Origin: Duganella aceris
Lineage (GTDB): Bacteria > Pseudomonadota > Gammaproteobacteria > Burkholderiales > Burkholderiaceae_D
DNA: 64,000 nucleotides
Assembly (NCBI RefSeq): GCF_011090165.1
Contig: NZ_JAADJT010000011.1
Location: 62,001 to 126,000 of the forward strand
Direction of reading: 5' to 3'
A model generated the notes under the pieces. The model was given only the letters and a program-made list of their open reading frames with translations. It was not told where the DNA came from and ran no database searches. Of the stretch, positions 42,659 to 51,363 are shown in pieces. Within the stretch, counting starts at the first letter, position 1, and every line of letters begins with the position of its first letter. A program made the translations under genes and the position numbers.

Positions 42659-43171
42659 ATGAGCTATCTCGACCGCGACACCTACGGCATTTATCGCAGC
42701 GACGACGACACCTCGGGTCCAGGCCCGCGTCTGATGGGCGCCGACACCTTGATCGGTGAGGATGTATACAACCGCCAGGACGAAGACCTGGGGGACATCA
42801 AGGAAATCATGCTCGACATGCGCAACGGCCAGGTCGCTTACGCGGTGCTGTCGTTCGGCGGCTGGCTGGGCATGGGCGACAAGCTGTTCGCCGTACCATG
42901 GCAGGCGCTGGAGCTGGACACCGTCAACAAGCGTTTCCTGCTCGACGTATCCAAGGATCACCTGAAAAACGCGCCCGGCTTCGACCAGGATAATTGGCCC
43001 GACATGGCCAGCGCCGAGTTCACCACCCAATTGCACAGCTTCTACGGCACCCAGCAAAGCGTGCCCGGCGGCCGTACCGCCAGCGGCAGCGTGATGGGCT
43101 CCGGCAGCGGCAGCCTGCAAAGCGACCCCGGCTATACCGGCAGCCGCAGCGGCGACATCGGCAACATCTAA
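42659..43171 (+). CDS. PRC-barrel domain protein
   Basis: 170 aa from MSYLDRDTYGIY at 42659 (TTTGGAGACC upstream gives a good ribosome site). The PRC barrel is seen at about residues 25-105 (MGADTLIGEDVYNRQDEDLGDIKEIMLDMRNGQVAYAVLSFGG, KLFAVPWQALELD). The tail is Ser/Gly-rich and flexible. PRC-barrel proteins of this size in proteobacteria are often stress-induced; function is not established. A strong terminator follows. Confidence 0.85.
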   Translation: MSYLDRDTYGIYRSDDDTSGPGPRLMGADTLIGEDVYNRQDEDLGDIKEIMLDMRNGQVAYAVLSFGGWLGMGDKLFAVPWQALELDTVNKRFLLDVSKDHLKNAPGFDQDNWPDMASAEFTTQLHSFYGTQQSVPGGRTASGSVMGSGSGSLQSDPGYTGSRSGDIGNI

Positions 43172-43189
43172 TTCCAGCACTCTCCCCGC

Positions 43190-43233
43190 GCCCGCCCCGC
43201 TTGCGTTTTCCGCAGGCGGGGCGGGCTTCTTTA
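43190..43233 (+). terminator. Intrinsic terminator after the PRC-barrel gene
   Basis: An 11-bp GC stem (GCCCGCCCCGC at 43190-43200 with 43216-43226), extended by four inner pairs, has a short loop and is followed by a T-rich CTTCTTTATT. It lies 18 bp after the stop of the PRC-barrel gene. Confidence 0.85.
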
Positions 43234-43288
43234 TTCCGCTCAATAATTGCTATACTGAACACTTCTTTGATTTCAGGCTGGGACCGCC

Positions 43289-44035
43289 ATGCAGCGCAGA
43301 CGCGCTATTACGGGCATTATCGGCGGAACGCTGGCGGCGCTGTGCGGTTCCGCGTTTGCCCAGCGCATGCCGGATCGCCTGGTCATGGCATCCTTTGGTC
43401 AAGAGGACAGTTTTTCCTCGCGCTGGTTGGAGCTGATTTACCTGGAGGCTTTTCAGCAGCTGGGCATGGGTCTGGAAATCCGCTTCTTCCCCGCCGCGCG
43501 CGCCGGCGCCGAGGCGGTGGCTGGCAATGTCGACGGCGAGCTGGCGCGCAGCCTGGAGTACGAGGCGACGCAAACCACGATGATCCACGTGCCGGAACCC
43601 ACGCTTTACGTCGCCACCGCCGCCTATACCCGCCGCCCGGACATCCATCTGCCGGCCGGTTGGGAGGGGTTGCGCGGCACTACCTACCGCACCGAATACC
43701 GCTTCGGCTTTTCCGTCACCGAACGCAAGCTGATGGCGGTATTGCCGGCCACCAGTCTGTCCGCCGTGCAAACTTCCGAAACCGGCCTGCGCAAACTGAT
43801 TCTGGGGCGTACCGACTTGTACGTCGACGCCGTGGAGGCGATCGAACCGCTGCTCGCCGGCGCGGAGTTCCGCGATGCCGGCATCCGTGTGGCTTCGGTG
43901 CTGCAGCGCGGGCCGCTATACGCTTATCTGAACAAGAAGCACGCCCACCTCGCGCCCCGGCTGGCCGCGATCTTGAAACGGATGCGCGAGTCCGGCCAGA
44001 TCGAACGGTATCGCTTGCTGGCGCTGAAACGCTGA
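43289..44035 (+). CDS. Orphan periplasmic solute-binding-like protein
   Basis: The 248-aa product starts MQRRRAITGIIGGTLAALCGSAFAQ, a Tat- or Sec-like signal. The mature part has solute-binding-protein features: LEAFQQLGMGLEIRFFPAARAGAEAVAGNVDGELARSLEYEA, ILGRTDLYVDAVEAIEPLL and a C-terminal MRESGQIERYRLLAL. As with the protein at 31888, no ABC permease is near. Its function is unknown; it could be a ligand sensor. It precedes the ATP-grasp/Anbu cluster by 76 bp but is not certainly part of it. Confidence 0.78.
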   Translation: MQRRRAITGIIGGTLAALCGSAFAQRMPDRLVMASFGQEDSFSSRWLELIYLEAFQQLGMGLEIRFFPAARAGAEAVAGNVDGELARSLEYEATQTTMIHVPEPTLYVATAAYTRRPDIHLPAGWEGLRGTTYRTEYRFGFSVTERKLMAVLPATSLSAVQTSETGLRKLILGRTDLYVDAVEAIEPLLAGAEFRDAGIRVASVLQRGPLYAYLNKKHAHLAPRLAAILKRMRESGQIERYRLLALKR

Positions 44036-44111
44036 CTGCACCAATATCGTGCGCGGGTTCTGGCACGTTTCTTGATATAACAATAAATGTGCTCAATAGG
44101 GAATGTTCAAT

Positions 44112-45542
44112 ATGGCAAAATTCTTCAATGAAATGACCGCAGATGGTCTGGCACACAACGCCAGTACCGAAGTTCGTGAACACTACCGCGAGTTTTGCGG
44201 CTGGCTGCAGCGCCAGTCCGCCGAAACCATAGAACGCAAGCGGGCGGAGGCGGATTTGACCTTCCGCCGGGTCGGCATCACCTTTGCCGTGTACGGCGAC
44301 GACGCCGGCACCGAGCGGCTGATTCCGTTCGATACCATTCCCCGCATCATTACGGCGGCCGAATGGAAATGCATGGAAACCGGCCTGATTCAACGGGTCA
44401 AGGCGCTGAATATGTTCGTCCATGATATTTATCATGACCAGAACATCATCAAGGCAGGCATCATTCCGGCCGAACAGATCTACAAGAACGCGCAATACCG
44501 GCCCGAAATGCAGGGCATCAACGTCGCCTCCGACATCTACGCCCACATTGCCGGAGTCGACATCGTGCGCGCCGGCGAAGGCGAGTTCTATGTGCTGGAG
44601 GACAACCTGCGGGTGCCGTCCGGCGTCTCCTACATGCTGGAAGACCGCAAGATGATGATGCGGCTGTTCCCGGAACTGTTCGCCCGCAACAAGATCGCGC
44701 CGGTCGACCACTATCCGGACATGCTGCTGGATAACCTGCGCTCGGTGGCGCCGATGGGCATCAACGATCCGACCGTGGTCGTGATGACGCCGGGCATGTA
44801 CAACTCGGCCTACTTCGAGCACGCCTTCCTGGCCCAGCAAATGGGCGTCGAGCTGGTCGAGGGCAAGGATTTGTTCGTCAGCGACAACACCGTGTTCATG
44901 CGCACCACGCGCGGCCCGAAACGGGTCGATGTGATCTACCGCCGCCTGGACGACGATTTCCTCGATCCACTGGCGTTCCGCTCGGACTCCTCGCTCGGCG
45001 TGCCGGGGCTGCTGTCGGTCTACCGCTCCGGCCGCGTGACGCTGGCGAACGCCATCGGCACCGGCGTCGCCGACGACAAGTCGATCTACCCGTTTGTTCC
45101 CGACATGATCAAGTTCTACCTGTCCGAGGAACCGGTGTTGAACAATGTCCCGACCTATCAATGCCGCAAGAAGGAAGACCTGGCCTACACGCTGGCCAAC
45201 CTGGGCGAGCTGGTGGTCAAGGAAGTGCACGGCGCGGGCGGCTACGGCATGCTGGTCGGGCCGGCCTCGACCAAGCAGCAGATCGAAGACTTCCGGCAAC
45301 GCCTGCTGGCCAAGCCGGACGGCTACATCGCCCAGCCGACGCTGGCCCTGTCGGCCTGCCCCACCTATGTCGAAAACGGCATCGCGCCGCGCCACATCGA
45401 CCTGCGGCCGTTCGTCCTGTCCGGCAAAACCATTTCGATGGTGCCGGGCGGCCTGACCCGGGTCGCGCTGCAGGAGGGCTCGCTGGTGGTGAACTCGTCG
45501 CAAGGCGGCGGCACCAAGGATACCTGGATACTGGAACGCTAA
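44112..45542 (+). CDS. Circularly permuted ATP-grasp type 2 protein of the Anbu cluster
   Basis: 476 aa from MAKFFNEM at 44112, favoured over the ATG at 44103 because GGGA is spaced 9 nt before it. The circularly permuted ATP-grasp pattern is present: RVKALNMFVHDIYHDQNIIKAGIIP, GEFYVLEDNLRVPSGVSYMLEDR, KRVDVIYRRLDDDFLDPL and GLTRVALQEGSLVVNSSQGGGTKDTWIL at the end. ATP-grasp enzymes make amide or peptide bonds. This gene heads a conserved set with alpha-E, transglutaminase-like and Anbu genes, so it likely builds an unknown peptide or amide product. Confidence 0.9.
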   Translation: MAKFFNEMTADGLAHNASTEVREHYREFCGWLQRQSAETIERKRAEADLTFRRVGITFAVYGDDAGTERLIPFDTIPRIITAAEWKCMETGLIQRVKALNMFVHDIYHDQNIIKAGIIPAEQIYKNAQYRPEMQGINVASDIYAHIAGVDIVRAGEGEFYVLEDNLRVPSGVSYMLEDRKMMMRLFPELFARNKIAPVDHYPDMLLDNLRSVAPMGINDPTVVVMTPGMYNSAYFEHAFLAQQMGVELVEGKDLFVSDNTVFMRTTRGPKRVDVIYRRLDDDFLDPLAFRSDSSLGVPGLLSVYRSGRVTLANAIGTGVADDKSIYPFVPDMIKFYLSEEPVLNNVPTYQCRKKEDLAYTLANLGELVVKEVHGAGGYGMLVGPASTKQQIEDFRQRLLAKPDGYIAQPTLALSACPTYVENGIAPRHIDLRPFVLSGKTISMVPGGLTRVALQEGSLVVNSSQGGGTKDTWILER

Positions 45543-45552
45543 GGAGACACCC

Positions 45553-46506
45553 ATGTTAAGCCGTACCGCAGATCACCTGTTCTGGATGGCGCGCTACACC
45601 GAGCGCGCCGAAAATACCGCCCGCATGCTGGACGTCAACGTGCAAACGTCGATGCTGCCGCAATCCGCCGAGGAGGACGCCGAGGGCTGGCGCGCGATGC
45701 TCGGCATCTCCGAGTTGCAAGCCGCGTTCGACCGCAAGCACCAGTCGCTGCAGGCACGCGAAGTCATCGATTTCATGGTGCGCGATCCGGACAATCCGAC
45801 CTCCATCGTCGCCTGCCTGACCCAGGCGCGCGAAAACGCCCGCGCCGTGCGCGGCACGCTGACCACCGAAGTCTGGGAAATCCAGAACCAGACCTGGCTC
45901 GACATGCAGAAACGCCTCAACAGCGATCTGCTGGAAACCGATCCCAGCAAGTTCTTCGAATGGGTCAAGTTCCGCTCGCACCTGTCGCGCGGCGTAACGG
46001 TCGGCACCATGCTGCGCGACGAGGCGGTGCATTTCATCCGCCTCGGCACCTTCCTGGAGCGGGCCGACAACACGGCGCGCATCCTGGACGTCAAGTTCCA
46101 CGGCGGCGCCGCCGAGGCCACCAGCGGCGAAGGCATGTCGCAGCGCGATTTCTATTACTGGGGCGCGCTGCTGCGTTCGGTCTCAGGCTTCGAAATCTAC
46201 CGCAAGGTGTACCGCGACGTGATCACCCCGGCGCGCATCGCCGAGTTGCTGATGTTGCGCGGCGATATGCCGCGTTCGCTGTTGGCCTGCATGGATGAGG
46301 TGGTCGAGAACCTGCGCGAGGTGCGCAACGACGTTTCCGCCGACACCGAGCGTTATGCCGGCCGTCTGCACGCCGAACTGCGCTTCGCCAAGATCGACGA
46401 CATCCTGGCCGATGGCCTGCACGATACGCTGACCCGATTCCTGTCGGACATCTACCAATTGGGCAACCGCGTCAGCCGCGATTTCCTGGTGCCGCTGGCG
46501 GCTTGA
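45553..46506 (+). CDS. Alpha-E domain protein (DUF403) of the Anbu cluster
   Basis: The 317-aa all-helical protein carries the DUF403/alpha-E signature: MLSRTADHLFWMARYTERAENTARMLDVN near the start, EVWEIQNQTWLDM in the middle and FIRLGTFLERADNTARILDVKFH in the second half. AAGGAGA before the ATG is a strong ribosome site, 10 bp after the ATP-grasp stop. The family is nearly always found with ATP-grasp and transglutaminase genes; its molecular role is unknown. Confidence 0.92.
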   Translation: MLSRTADHLFWMARYTERAENTARMLDVNVQTSMLPQSAEEDAEGWRAMLGISELQAAFDRKHQSLQAREVIDFMVRDPDNPTSIVACLTQARENARAVRGTLTTEVWEIQNQTWLDMQKRLNSDLLETDPSKFFEWVKFRSHLSRGVTVGTMLRDEAVHFIRLGTFLERADNTARILDVKFHGGAAEATSGEGMSQRDFYYWGALLRSVSGFEIYRKVYRDVITPARIAELLMLRGDMPRSLLACMDEVVENLREVRNDVSADTERYAGRLHAELRFAKIDDILADGLHDTLTRFLSDIYQLGNRVSRDFLVPLAA

Positions 46507-46521
46507 CCGAAAGGCTACTGC

Positions 46522-47325
46522 ATGCAACTGAACATACGGCACGAAACCCGCTACGGCTACACCTCGCCGCTGGCCTACACCATCCAGCAGTTGCACCTGA
46601 CACCGCGCGTGGAGCCGCAACAGCGCGTGCTGTCGTGGAATATCGTGATGCCGGGCCACGTCCACGCCTACACCGACGCCTACGGCAACTTGTCGCATAT
46701 GATGACGATGAGCGCGCCGCACCAGACGCTGTCCATCGTCGCCTCGGGCGTGATCGCCACCACGGTGCCGGACCGTGGCAGGGTGCCGAGCGGCGATGAC
46801 CTGTCGCCGCTGATCTTCACCGTGCCGACCCGCTTCACCGAGGCGACGCCCGGCATTCTGGAACTGGCGGCATCTTGCTTGCCCGACGGCAAGGCGGCGA
46901 CGCGCGATGTGATGTCGCTGGCCGAGCACATTTTTGGTGCGGTCCGGTATCAAAGCGGTGCGACCGAAGTCGGCACCACCGCCAGCGCCGCCCTCGCCCT
47001 CGGCCAGGGCGTATGCCAGGACCACGCGCATATTTTCCTGGCCTGCTGCCACGCGCACGGCATTCCGGCGCGCTACGTCTCCGGCTATATCGATCCGGAA
47101 AACACCGGCCACGCCGCCAGCCACGCCTGGGTCGACGCCTGGGTCGAGGACAAAGACTACACCGGCTGGGTCAGCATCGATATCACCCACTCGCGGCTGA
47201 TGACGGACGCTTATTGCCGACTGGCGATCGGCCGTGATTACGACGCGGCGGCGCCGGTGCGCGGCACCCGGCGCGGCGGCGGCATCGAGTCGTTGAGCGT
47301 CGAGGTTCAGATCATCCCGCAGTGA
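46522..47325 (+). CDS. Transglutaminase-like cysteine protease of the Anbu cluster
   Basis: 267 aa with an N-terminal bacterial transglutaminase-like domain (MQLNIRHETRYGYTSPLAYTIQQLHLTPR) and the catalytic core GQGVCQDHAHIFLACCHAHGIPARYVSGY (Cys), SHAWVDAWVEDKDYTGWVSIDITH (His and Asp). It is cytoplasmic as no signal is visible. It would hydrolyse or transfer amide bonds, perhaps of the product made by the ATP-grasp partner (inference). It lies 15 bp behind the alpha-E gene and 45 bp before the Anbu gene. Confidence 0.92.
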   Translation: MQLNIRHETRYGYTSPLAYTIQQLHLTPRVEPQQRVLSWNIVMPGHVHAYTDAYGNLSHMMTMSAPHQTLSIVASGVIATTVPDRGRVPSGDDLSPLIFTVPTRFTEATPGILELAASCLPDGKAATRDVMSLAEHIFGAVRYQSGATEVGTTASAALALGQGVCQDHAHIFLACCHAHGIPARYVSGYIDPENTGHAASHAWVDAWVEDKDYTGWVSIDITHSRLMTDAYCRLAIGRDYDAAAPVRGTRRGGGIESLSVEVQIIPQ

Positions 47326-47370
47326 CGGGTGTAAAATAACGATTCTTTAAATCAATACTGCGGTTCTACG

Positions 47371-48246
47371 ATGACTTATTGTGTGGGCATGCGCCTGGAT
47401 GCCGGGCTGGTGTTTTTATCCGATTCACGCACCAACGCCGGGGTCGACCAGGTCGGCACGTTCCGCAAGATGAGCGTGTTCGAGATTCCCGGCGATCGCA
47501 TGATGGTGCTGATGACGTCCGGCAACCTGTCGATTTCGCAATCGATCCGCCAGCTGGTGGCCGAACACCGCGGCGAGGACGGCAGCAGCATCTGGAACGC
47601 GCCGTCGATGTACGAGGCGGCGCGCCTGCTTGGCGACGCGGTGCGCAAGGTGCACGAGCGCGACGCCAAATCGCTGGCCGAGTTCGGCATCGAATTCAAT
47701 GTCGGCATCATCTTCGGCGGCCAGATCAAGGGTGAGCGCTGCCGCCTGTTCCAAGTCTATTCGGCCGGTAACTTCATCGAGTCGCACGACGAAAACACCT
47801 ATTTCCAGATCGGCGAGGCCAAATACGGCAAGCCCATCATTGACCGCGTGGTCACGCCCGCCACCAGCCTCGACGATGCCGCAAAATGCGCGCTGATCTC
47901 GATGGATTCGACGCTGCGCTCCAACGTCTCGGTCGGCCTGCCGCTGGACATGCTGGTGTATGAAAACAACGCGCTGGCGGTGACCCACTTCGTCACCATC
48001 GACGAACGCAACCAGTATTTCCAGATGATCCGCAACACGTGGGGCGACCAGCTCAAGCGCGTGTTCGAAGGTTTGGATTGCCCGGTATGGGATGCCGCGC
48101 CCGACGCCACCAGCAATGTGTTACATTCAAGCAACGCCAGCAGCAAGCCGATTCGTATCGCCCCGCCCGCCAGTGTGACGGCGCCCGAGGTGGCGAGCGC
48201 GCCGCTGCAAACTCTGGCGCAGCAATTTCATGACGGACAGCAATAA
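47371..48246 (+). CDS. Anbu, proteasome-like Ntn hydrolase (HslV-related)
   Basis: The 291-aa product begins MTYCVGMRLDAGLVFLSDSRTNAG; removal of Met would expose Thr2, the nucleophile of proteasome-type Ntn hydrolases. The fold continues with KMSVFEIPGDRMMVLMTSGNLSISQSIRQLV, FNVGIIFGGQIKGERCRLFQVY and GLPLDMLVYE. Anbu proteins assemble into open-ring oligomers; their substrate is not known. The C-terminal 45 residues are low-complexity (Ser/Ala/Pro). Genomic link with ATP-grasp, alpha-E and transglutaminase genes is the well-known Anbu context. Confidence 0.93.
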   Translation: MTYCVGMRLDAGLVFLSDSRTNAGVDQVGTFRKMSVFEIPGDRMMVLMTSGNLSISQSIRQLVAEHRGEDGSSIWNAPSMYEAARLLGDAVRKVHERDAKSLAEFGIEFNVGIIFGGQIKGERCRLFQVYSAGNFIESHDENTYFQIGEAKYGKPIIDRVVTPATSLDDAAKCALISMDSTLRSNVSVGLPLDMLVYENNALAVTHFVTIDERNQYFQMIRNTWGDQLKRVFEGLDCPVWDAAPDATSNVLHSSNASSKPIRIAPPASVTAPEVASAPLQTLAQQFHDGQQ

Positions 48247-48324
48247 GTAGCGTGCGCGGCGGAAAGCGGCGGTCGGAGAGAGTATCATAGGGTCAAAACT
48301 TATCAACCCGTCATGGAGCGCCGC

Positions 48325-48735
48325 ATGTCCGAAGCCAACCCGCTGCATCCCGAAGAAGGCATCTTCTCGGTCGATGTATTGCTGAAATATATGGGAAATG
48401 ACGACAAGGCGCTGGGCATCGTATCGAAAATCGTGCGCGACGCCTGCGCGCCCGGCATGGCGCCGTTCGAAGCGGCGGCCGCCGCCTTGCGCGAGCAGCG
48501 CTACACCGACGCCGGCAAGGTGTTCCACAGCCTGCGCGGCTCGATCGGCACGCTGGGCGCCAAGCGCCTGGTCAGCGCGTCGCTGAAGCTGGAACAGGCG
48601 ATCGCCGAGCGCCAGGAGGCGCACATCCCTTCCCTGTTTGCCGCCCTGGAGTCGGAATACCAGCTGGTGTTGCGCGACGCCGCCGCCTGGTTACGAAGCA
48701 TCGCTCCGCAGGATGGCCAGGCGGCGCAAGCCTGA
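48325..48735 (+). CDS. Stand-alone Hpt phosphotransfer protein
   Basis: 136 aa from the ATG at 48325, chosen because GGAGCG precedes it; an ATG four codons upstream has none. The Hpt four-helix pattern is seen with phosphoacceptor His68 in AGKVFHSLRGSIGTLGAKRLV. Such domains carry phosphate between a hybrid histidine kinase and a response regulator, neither of which is encoded nearby. It follows the Anbu gene by 78 bp. Confidence 0.85.
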   Translation: MSEANPLHPEEGIFSVDVLLKYMGNDDKALGIVSKIVRDACAPGMAPFEAAAAALREQRYTDAGKVFHSLRGSIGTLGAKRLVSASLKLEQAIAERQEAHIPSLFAALESEYQLVLRDAAAWLRSIAPQDGQAAQA

Positions 48736-48756
48736 AGCGCGCGCCGCCCTTTTTCC

Positions 48757-49506
48757 TTACAGCTGGCTCATGCCGCCGTCGACAATCAGCTCGGTGCCGA
48801 CGATGAAGGCCGCTTCCGGGCTGGAAAGATAAACCACGGCGCTTGCCACTTCGTCCGGCGTACCGAAGCGTTTCAGCGGAATCTGCGCCTGGATGCCGGC
48901 GGCGACTTGGTTCAGCTGCTCCGCTTCCATGCCGAGTTTGCCATACAGCGGGGTCGCGACCGGGCCTGGGCTGACCACGTTGACGCGGGCGCCGCGTCCG
49001 ATCAGTTCCGCCGACAAGGTCTTGGCCAGGGAAATCAGCGCCGCCTTGCTGGCCGCGTAGACGCTGGAGTTTTCCATGCCGATGTGGGCGTTGATCGAAC
49101 CGTTCAGGATCACCGCGGCGCCACGGTTCAGCAGTGGCGTGATAGCCTGGATCGTGAAGTAGGCGCCTTTGACGTTGGTGTTGAACATATTGTCCCAGAA
49201 CGCGTCGTCCACCCCTTCCAGCGGCGAGAACAAGGCGACGCCGGCGTTGATGAACACGGCGTCCAGCGTGATGCCCTTGGCGGCGAGTTCGGCGCCGAGT
49301 GCCTTGGCCGATTTACTGTCGCCGGCATCGCTGAGGATGGTGATGGCGGCGGCGCCGAGTTGTTCCTTCGCCACATCCAGTTTGGCCTGGTCGCGGCCGG
49401 TGATGATGACACGGGCACCTTCGTTGGCGAATTGTTGGGCGGTGGCCAGACCGATGCCGCTGTTGCCGCCGGTGACCAGTACGGTTTTGTTGTCGAAGCG
49501 ATTCAT
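48757..49506 (-). CDS. Short-chain dehydrogenase/reductase (SDR)
   Basis: The 249-aa classical SDR shows the NAD(P)-binding TGGNSGIGLATAQQFANEGARVIITGRD, NAGV, active-site Ser (GSINAH) and YAASKAAL, and a C-terminal FIVGTELIVDGGMSQL. Arg after the second glycine motif (GRD) favours NADPH. The substrate is unknown. Transcription is leftward from the intergenic region at 49507; the gene ends 21 bp from the convergent Hpt gene. Confidence 0.9.
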   Translation of the reverse strand: MNRFDNKTVLVTGGNSGIGLATAQQFANEGARVIITGRDQAKLDVAKEQLGAAAITILSDAGDSKSAKALGAELAAKGITLDAVFINAGVALFSPLEGVDDAFWDNMFNTNVKGAYFTIQAITPLLNRGAAVILNGSINAHIGMENSSVYAASKAALISLAKTLSAELIGRGARVNVVSPGPVATPLYGKLGMEAEQLNQVAAGIQAQIPLKRFGTPDEVASAVVYLSSPEAAFIVGTELIVDGGMSQL

Positions 49507-49949
49507 GGTGAACTCCTGATAAGTGTAATGAGTTGTTACGGTGGAAGCCCCCTGGCTGCCTTGGACTTCACTATATGCCTCGACCCGGTCGGCAACAATC
49601 GACTAAAGGAATATGCACCGTTCACCATTTATGAACCTGTGTTCGTGTTGCACTGCACAGTACCGGAGCGCTGATCGGCTATTTCAGCCATTAACGAATG
49701 GTTACAATTGTTACCCCCGTTCGCCAAGCGTGCGCTGTGGATGTAAATTCTTCATGCTAATATCGCCAGCACTTGCAGCTGGAATCGGCGCGACCCTGCG
49801 CGCGGGCGGTTTCCGGACTATTTTGTAAATTGCGGCGTGAAAGTTGCTCGCTCTGTTCACTTGCGTATTAGACAATTTGCCCGACTGCAAGTATAATGGT
49901 GCAATGCATCGCGGTGAGTCGACTGGTATTAAACAAAGGTATTTAACAT
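49507..49949. other. 443-bp divergent intergenic region
   Basis: No gene is supported; short open frames here have no ribosome site or family features. The left part should hold the promoter of the SDR gene. The right end holds a near-consensus sigma-70 promoter (49869-49897) for the Sel1-like lipoprotein gene. In the middle, irregularly spaced TTAACG/GTTACA/GTTACC words were seen but do not form a clean repeat. Confidence 0.55.
49869..49897 (+). promoter_or_regulatory. Sigma-70 promoter of the Sel1-like lipoprotein gene
   Basis: TAGACA (49869-49874), a spacer of exactly 17 bp and a perfect TATAAT (49892-49897). It lies 52 bp upstream of the ATG at 49950. Confidence 0.75.
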
Positions 49950-50372
49950 ATGGAATTATTCAACAAGTCTGGCGTGTTGGTGTCGTCGGTCCTCGTGATG
50001 GTCGGAGCGTTGATCGCCTGCCAGGCACAGGAAGACGAAGTGCCCTCGTCGACCGTGATTGAAGCCGCCGCCATGCAACTTGGGCCGCAGGGACAGCCCG
50101 CCGCCGAACGCCGTCTGCAGGAATGGGCCGACCAGGGCTCGCCGGTCGCCCAGCGCGAGCTGGCGCTGCGTTACCTGTCCAAACCGGAAAAACGCCGCGA
50201 GGCGATGCAGTTGTTCGAACGCGCCGCCAGCGCCGGCGATGCCCAGGCGGCGGTCGGACTGGTCAGCATGGCGCAGAACAGCGGCGTCGTCATCGGCGGC
50301 GGTTCCAGCGCCGCGATCAGCGCCGGCCGTGTCATCAAGGAAGCGGCGACCGTCAACTACATCGCGCATTAA
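49950..50372 (+). CDS. Small Sel1-like repeat lipoprotein
   Basis: The 140-aa product has an N-terminal hydrophobic segment with a possible lipobox (GALIAC, Cys24). Helical pairs follow that resemble one to two Sel1/TPR units (VAQRELALRYLSKPEKRREAMQLFERAASAGDAQAAVGLVSM). Function is unknown; small Sel1 proteins often mediate protein contacts at the membrane. It has a near-consensus promoter and its own terminator, so it forms a single-gene transcript. Confidence 0.72.
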   Translation: MELFNKSGVLVSSVLVMVGALIACQAQEDEVPSSTVIEAAAMQLGPQGQPAAERRLQEWADQGSPVAQRELALRYLSKPEKRREAMQLFERAASAGDAQAAVGLVSMAQNSGVVIGGGSSAAISAGRVIKEAATVNYIAH

Positions 50373-50394
50373 GCTGTAGCGCCTGCGTCGACAG

Positions 50395-50429
50395 AGCCGC
50401 CACACCAATCCGGTGTCGCGGCTTTTTTC
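50395..50429 (+). terminator. Intrinsic terminator after the Sel1-like gene
   Basis: AGCCGCCACACC (50395-50406) pairs with 50412-50423 with one mismatch around a 5-nt loop; TTTTTT follows directly. It lies 23 bp downstream of the lipoprotein stop and 23 bp before the next gene. Confidence 0.88.
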
Positions 50430-50451
50430 TTATCTCGAATCGGAGTTTGCA

Positions 50452-51363
50452 ATGGATCGCTTGCGCGCGCTGGAAGTCTTTGTCGAAGTGGTGAAGCGCG
50501 AAGGTTTCGCGCGCGCGGCGGACGCGCTCGATACCTCGCCGGCCAACGTCACCCGCTACATCAGCGACCTGGAAGCGCATCTGCAGACCCGGCTGCTCAA
50601 TCGCAGCTCGCGCAAGATGTCGCTGACCTCCAGCGGCGAGGCGCTGTACGAGCGCGCCAAGTCGATTCTCGACGACGTGGCCGAGGCGGAGGCGATCGTC
50701 TCGTCGGCCACGCTGCAACCGCATGGCGTGTTGCGCATCAACGCGCCGCTGAGCTTCGGCGTGCTGCACCTGGCGCCGCTGTGGGCCAAATTCGCGCAAA
50801 AGTATCCCGAGGTGCGGCTAGACGTGGCGCTGATCGACCGCGTGGTCGACATCGTCGAGGAAGGCTACGACATGGCGATCCGCATCTCGCGCACCGGTTC
50901 GACCTCGCACGTGGCGCGCAAGCTGGCCAGCTCGCGCAACATCCTGTGCGCCTCCCCCGATTACATCCAGAAGCGTGGCATGCCGCTGCATCCGGCCGAC
51001 CTGCTGCAGCATGCCTGCGTCGGCTACAGCTATTCGGCCACGGCCGACGAATGGCAAATGCTGGACCAGGACGGCCAGCCGCACGCGGTCAAGGTGCAGT
51101 GCGTGATGCATTCGAATAATGGCGACACCGCGCGTGCGGCGGCGCTGGGCGGCATGGGCGTGATCTGGCAACCGAGTTTCCTGATCGGCGCCGATTTGCG
51201 CGCCGGCCGCCTGCAGCGCGTGCTGCCGGACTATCACATGCCGGACATCGACGTGCTGGCGGTCTATCCGAGCCGGCGTCACCTCAGCGCCAAGGTGCGG
51301 GTGATGATCGATTTCCTGGTCGAAGAATTCGCCGGCACCCCGCCGTGGGACCGCGCCGACTAA
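50452..51363 (+). CDS. LysR-type transcriptional regulator
   Basis: 303 aa from MDRLRALEVFVEVVKREGFARAADALDTSPANVTRYI at 50452 (CGGAG upstream). The effector domain is of the CrgA/PtxR-like subgroup (VLRINAPLSFGVLHLAPLWAKFAQKYPEVRLDV, EEGYDMAIRI). These usually control a nearby oxidoreductase, but none is divergent here. Its TAA shares four bases (CTAA, 51360-51363) with the stop of the convergent epimerase gene. Confidence 0.88.
   Translation: MDRLRALEVFVEVVKREGFARAADALDTSPANVTRYISDLEAHLQTRLLNRSSRKMSLTSSGEALYERAKSILDDVAEAEAIVSSATLQPHGVLRINAPLSFGVLHLAPLWAKFAQKYPEVRLDVALIDRVVDIVEEGYDMAIRISRTGSTSHVARKLASSRNILCASPDYIQKRGMPLHPADLLQHACVGYSYSATADEWQMLDQDGQPHAVKVQCVMHSNNGDTARAAALGGMGVIWQPSFLIGADLRAGRLQRVLPDYHMPDIDVLAVYPSRRHLSAKVRVMIDFLVEEFAGTPPWDRAD

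Noticed and set aside
49691..49715. TTAACG / GTTACA / GTTACC words resembling the 10-bp repeat
   Set aside because: Spacings are irregular (10 and 9) and the units deviate from TTWACC; 235 bp from the downstream gene and wrongly oriented for the SDR gene.
49613..49828. 71-codon open frame in the intergenic region before the Sel1-like gene
   Set aside because: No ribosome site, no domain, and it ends before the strong promoter at 49869.
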